This document shows positions 59,380 through 64,000 of a stretch of 64,000 bases of DNA, one piece after another (within the stretch, counting starts at the first letter, position 1; each line of letters starts with the position of its first letter). Origin of the DNA: Oxytricha trifallax (Eukaryota > Ciliophora > Spirotrichea > Sporadotrichida > Oxytrichidae); NCBI GenBank assembly GCA_000711775.1, contig ARYC01003178.1, forward strand, positions 1 to 64,000, in the 5' to 3' direction. The notes under the pieces are model-generated. The model saw only the letters and a list, made by a program, of their open reading frames with translations, did not search any database and had not been told where the DNA came from. The translations under genes were made by a program, and so were the position numbers.

Positions 59380-60853
59380 TCAAAGAAATAGCTTTTTGAA
59401 CTCAGAAAGATATCCTATAAAAAATACTTAAAAAAATGTCACTACACAACTAAATGAAACTCACACAATAAAACATGAAGAAAATCAACCAAAGCATAAA
59501 ATAATTCATTAGACCAAAGAAGAGAATTAAAAAAAGAAAGAAAATGTTAATGACAACTAATCTCATAGATGCAATGATTGCAATAGATCAAAGAAAGAAA
59601 TTAACAATTATAGAATAAGCAACTACAGCGGTGTACACAAAGTTTTGATAGATAAAACCACATGAAAGTTTGCGAATAAATAAATTCCACAAAATACCCA
59701 ACTAGATTCTCAAAAATTAATAGAGTTAATAGACTCTTTATAAGGACAAAATCTTATAACATTATCACAAGCATAATATTGCTACACTTAAGAAGAAAAC
59801 TTGGAATACATGAGTACTATCAGTCTAAAACGAAAGATATAAAAGGTAGTAACTTACTCCTAAAAAAAAGAATGGGATTTCGATATTAAAAAACTCCTAA
59901 CAATCTGATACAAGATTTGAAGAATCTAAGTGTAAAATGAATTAAGAAATCAGAGAAAAGTAATAAATTAGTTAATTAATTAAAAAGAGAAATCTTTTTT
60001 TTCAATTAAAGAAGGATAACAAATGAATTAATAAAGTTTCAGTAAAAAACATGAGAAGTATAAACAAGAAGAGAGAGCTCTGGTAGAAAGAACAATAGGT
60101 GTGCTACAACCACAGGGACAGAAGCAGAGACTGATAGGCTCTAGAAAAGTCTCCCTAAACAAGCAGATTAGGTTAAGTTCAAACTAAAGATTCGAAAATC
60201 AAACCCAAGTAAGAACATAAACGAAGCCAAAGTCCAGAGAACTCAGTTTGATAAACACAAAGATGGATCATCATGAATAGTGGGAGATCAGATGAAATTC
60301 AAGAGAATCATATAAACTTCAGAAGTAACTTGCTAGTATTTGACAAAATCGTCTGCACTAAAAAAGGAAGGTCACAACGTCTGCTACCCGAGCTCAAGAA
60401 CGAAAATAGAGAAAGCCCTGGTAAGAAAATGCGATGAGAGACAGCTGAACAGAGAGAACAGAGCAAGAGAAAAAATAATTTTGGATAGACTAATAACATC
60501 AATGGAAGGAGATCAACCAAGATTGGTAAAAATTTACTTAGTTCCTGGAAATCATTTTACTGAGTAAACGGTTAAGACAACAGCTAAACAAATCAAAGAA
60601 GTCTAATTTAATCAAAGAAGGATAGGGTACATGATAATGCCAACAGTAGTCGTGGACATCAATGAAATTCAGAAATTAGAGAGCACTATCGACTCTACGA
60701 ACTGGAAACTAAACAATGAAAAATTATGGATAGAAACATAAGACCTTCATGGTATTATTATACCTGCAAGTTGTAAAAATAATGTAAGAAAGCTACAATC
60801 ATTCAAAATAGTAGGAAAATCGAAGTTGAGTAAGACCTTAAATATATAAAAAA
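59380..60853 (+). pseudogene. Unknown coding island, 5' part
   Basis: Plus-strand frames with coding character: about 59430-59660 (Lys/Asn-rich, with RCNDCNRSKKEINNYR, a CxxC pair), 60060-60270 (SLPKQADQVKFKLKIRKSNP) and 60277-60853 (KSSALKKEGHNVCYPSS, REKIILDRLITSMEGD, IKEVQFNQRRIGYMIMPTVV). An in-frame TGA at 60274-60276 separates the last two. G+C is clearly above the flanks from 60060 on. No known domain. The end runs into a palindromic insert, beyond which coding character resumes at 61417, so one gene may have been split. Confidence 0.4.
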
Positions 60854-61410
60854 CTAAAATATAAGTACTATTATAATAATATTTTTTAATTTTGTTTGAT
60901 TTTTTAATTATATATCTATTATTTTGGGACGAAGTAGTAAAATTATTATATTTTTGCAATTTCATACCAATTCTTATATTAATATTATTAATTAAATGAT
61001 TGAAAAATCCAAGTGAAATTAATCAATTGAATATGAAATGATATCTCCATTAAAATTAAACTAATTTATTTAAATCTGAATCTTATAAATAAATTTATTT
61101 CTGAATAAAGTAACTAATTTTAAATATTAATTTTGAACATAAGAATAATTATTTAGTCTAATCAGAATTATTTTACTTTCATTGTGAATATTATTAGCAA
61201 ATTAAATAAATAAATTAATATAATTACTGGTACCAAGTAGAAAAAATATAGTAAATTTACTACTTCGTACAAACAAATATAAAATAAATGAATAAATTAA
61301 ATAAATATATTCAAATAAAATTTTATCAACAGTTATATTTTTATTAGTTTGTATATAAAAGAATTAACAACTCAAGAATTTTTCTGTATTTTTACTGAAT
61401 TGTACTAAAA
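60770..61410. mobile_element. Degenerate palindromic element, GGGACGAAGTAG family
   Basis: TTTTGGGACGAAGTAGTAAAA at 60921 and the complementary TTTACTACTTCGTACAAA at 61255 mark the inner arms. The outer parts resemble the ends of the insert at 38614-39813, ending near TTTTTACTGAATTGTAC. Arms are weaker than in other palindromes here, so limits are approximate. Confidence 0.55.
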
Positions 61411-61416
61411 TTTCAG

Positions 61417-62198
61417 AGATGGTTGAAAACACTTGAGATTCACGACATCAGGAAATCAATAGGTAGCAATGTACTTAACAAAAATACGCGGACCAATTTG
61501 ACACATTCACAAAGATAAATTGGGGATAGTTTCAGGATAAACAAACTGTAAAGAAAAGTCGAAACTAACTAAGTGAATGACCCAGAAGACTGCGCAGTCC
61601 TAGCATTATTAATCATAATTCATTTGCATTGGAACAAACTGGGCAGCCAATATTTCAAGTATTTGCAAAGGCCTTAATAAATAAGTAGAGATATTATCTA
61701 ATGTTAAAAATTAAAATTATATTCATAAAAATGGAGAATGGCAGATCAGGAATAGCTCATGACGAAGAAGATCTGGCAAGAATATTGGAAAAGGAAAACG
61801 ACAAAATTTGTAACACGTCAACGAAGAGATGTGAACAGAAACTTGCATCTTCATCACTCAGATAGACTAATGGGTCGACATAATTATGAGGAAGGGCACT
61901 AGAGAGAGAAAATATTCAATATGTGAGGGTAGCTTCAGCGAATTCATAGAGGAAGTTTCTGAGTAGAAGAGCTTCATTCACCAAGAAAAATGAGTACCAT
62001 AACTTACAAAGAAAGTAGAAGATAGAGAAATCAGCATAAGTTATAGCAAGATAATGCGAGGAAGATGACGATAAAAACTTACTCAAGAAGTTGATCAACC
62101 AAAAGGAAAATCAAGTTCGGCAGTAAATTATCAAGAATAGGACAAGGGTTAATAAAGAGTTGAATACCACGTTTATATATTTTCCGAAAGGGAACTGA
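61417..62198 (+). pseudogene. Unknown coding island, 3' part
   Basis: One plus frame is open from 61417 (FQRWLKTLEIHDIRKSIG) to about 61922, including DPEDCAVLALLIIIHLHW. From ATG 61731 an overlapping frame also looks coding (MENGRSGIAHDEEDLARI). After about 61890 a frame rich in Lys/Gln/Asn runs to TGA at 62198 (DDDKNLLKKLINQKENQV; ends FIYFPKGN). I cannot choose between the overlapping frames. Probably the continuation of the island at 59380-60853; no family recognised. Confidence 0.38.
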
Positions 62199-62199
62199 T

Positions 62200-64000
62200 T
62201 CTCACTAATTTGTACTTTTTGTTAATTCGTACAAATTTTTAATTTTAAAATTAACCTTCAATTATTTTATTGCAAATGGTATAATCTTTTTTAAATAATA
62301 ATACTATATTCATTAGCTTTAATTCCAGTTAGAGTTTCTTAATCCTATAAGAATTCAGGTAAGTGTTCAGAGAAATTTTGAATCTTAAATATATTCCTAT
62401 TAAATAATAAAATGTGGAGGAGGTCAACTTCTTCTAGAGGTTGAAGGCACCTCTAAAATTCTGATTAGATTTTACCTAATTCTTTAAAGAACTTACTTTT
62501 TTAGTTGGAAGCAAAACTGATGATTATAATGGTTTATTTACTATAAACTTTTTTATATAGCTGCTTAAATTTTTATATTGTTCTTTTATCTCACATGTAA
62601 TTTAGATTTATGTCTTAATAAGATTTATAATGAATAATTTTTATTGTTTTTTGGAATTGCATAATTTAATCATATATTCTATTATTAATATCATTTTTAT
62701 ATATGCTTTTTCTAATTTAATTAGAATGATTTCTTATATATTGAATCCTAATTAAATTATTTCATTTTTACGTTTATTCTATTTGATAACACGATTAAAA
62801 TTTTATATTTTATTATGTATAAACTAAGTAATTCCACTTAGTAATTAATAAATTTCATAATTTTGTGTAAGTAAACTTGATTTTCGTTTAGTCCTATTTC
62901 ATTCTTCTCTAATTTATTATTTTATAGCAGGTAATACTATGCCAATAAGAGTAAAGAAACCACAAAAATATGCAAACAGCTTGAATATTCATCAATATTC
63001 CTCATAAATAAAATCTGTTAATTTCTTATTATGTCAAACTAATATGCGATTAAGATATCTACTGGTTTACAGTATTTTTAATTGACAATAGCTGCATTAT
63101 TTAAAGATTCAATTTAGTCATTAAACCTACTCATATAATTGCTAATTTATAATAAATTAGGATAATTTGAAAAATAAATATTTAAATAATTAAACAGGAT
63201 GAGAAACTAACTGTCATGTATTAGAACAGCTTTTAATACTAATCAGATTTAAAAATATTAAATAAGAGTATTGTTAAATTACCTCATTAATTTAAAAATA
63301 TACAGTATTTGTATTGTATAATGAATGATTTGTTCACGATTCAAATCAATTAAACTAATTTTAAAGATTTTCAATTGTGTAAAAATATTAAAAAAGTCTT
63401 AGATATGTAAAACTTTCAGAAATAAAGATATAAATAAGCAAGTAGTCTGTACAAATTTTATAATATTTCATTAGAAATTTACTTGATTTTATTTGAAATA
63501 AATATATAATGCCATGAAGTAGCATAATATTTTTACTGCTTTGTTCCATAATATATCCAATTACAATAAAATTTATTATAAATTAAATCAAAAGTTGCAT
63601 ATTAGTTTGAAATTACTTTTTCTAAAAATAATCAAATGCAATTTATATAAGAGCTTTAAAACAAGCTAATCATGAATAAATTACTCTCCATAGTAACAAA
63701 ATTTATTTCACAAAATAAAATTCTATAAAAATAAAAATCAAGAATTTAAAAATATATATGAATAAATTTCACAAAAACTTTAGATAAAAGTAATTAAATT
63801 GTAAATTATCAGTTTGAGCTCATATAAATAAACAATAAATATTTAAAGATGCAACAAAAAATTATTAATCTTACTACATTTTTTAACAAAAAAATATTAT
63901 ATTTATTTAAATGTCCTATAAATTATCTTATTTTAAATTAAAAAATGATTTGAAATTACTTATTTTATCTCTCTTGATTTTATCGTTTTTTATATTCATG
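62200..64000. other. AT-rich DNA to window end, no gene seen
   Basis: Very AT-rich, with only short chance frames and no repeat structure of note. Confidence 0.45.

Noticed and set aside
1..64000. tRNA, rRNA, CRISPR or bacterial-type operon signals
   Set aside because: None seen; the ciliate code and TBE elements make prokaryotic feature types inapplicable.

Overview
The window looks like germline (micronuclear) DNA of a spirotrichous ciliate close to Oxytricha, Stylonychia or Sterkiella. Three things point there. (1) Two 4.1-kb elements have the architecture of TBE (telomere-bearing element) transposons: C4A4-type termini, a 78-bp-class inverted repeat, a DDE transposase, a middle ORF and a zinc-finger/kinase ORF. 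(2) The clearest frames read through TAA and TAG and stop only at TGA, which is the ciliate code with TAA/TAG = Gln; all coding calls here use that code. (3) The rest is very AT-rich, gene-poor and packed with palindromic inserts. Under this code stops are rare in AT-rich DNA, so frames under about 150 codons are weak evidence alone. I relied on homology between copies inside the window and on recognisable motifs.

Layout. 1-1.7 kb: low-complexity and duplicated non-coding DNA. 1.7-3.7 kb: an intact 294-codon ORF and a broken second copy cut by TBE-A (3.7-7.7 kb). 7.7-16.0 kb: copy A of a large multi-gene DNA transposon carrying, in order, a chromo-like-domain gene (-), a Tc1/mariner-type DDE transposase (-), a coiled-coil-tailed gene (+) and a roughly 850-codon gene (-). 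16.2-27.9 kb: AT-rich DNA with small palindromic elements (MITE-like), microsatellites and short coding-like islands. 27.9-32.9 kb: a 0.9-kb palindromic element whose left arm was hit by TBE-B, flanked by an ACT target duplication. 34.1-35.5 kb: a decayed gene family member. 36.15-45.0 kb: copy B of the multi-gene transposon, its transposase split by two nested palindromic elements. 45.2-51 kb: further palindromes and a 2.9-kb element with roughly 400-bp inverted repeats and a degenerate leucine-rich gene. 51-64 kb: AT-rich DNA with coding-like islands at 57.0-57.9 and 59.4-62.2 kb, the latter split by another palindromic insert.

Transposon genes. In each TBE the kinase gene and the middle ORF diverge from a region of repeated CTCCTAATTAAGTAC-like motifs, and the middle ORF converges on the transposase. 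In the larger element the transposase and the third gene diverge from a short shared 5' region. Nearly every transposon ORF here has frameshifts or in-frame TGA. The copies therefore look like fossils, although assembly indels cannot be excluded from sequence alone. The most novel-looking system is the two-copy multi-gene mariner-type transposon. I found no tRNA, rRNA or CRISPR.
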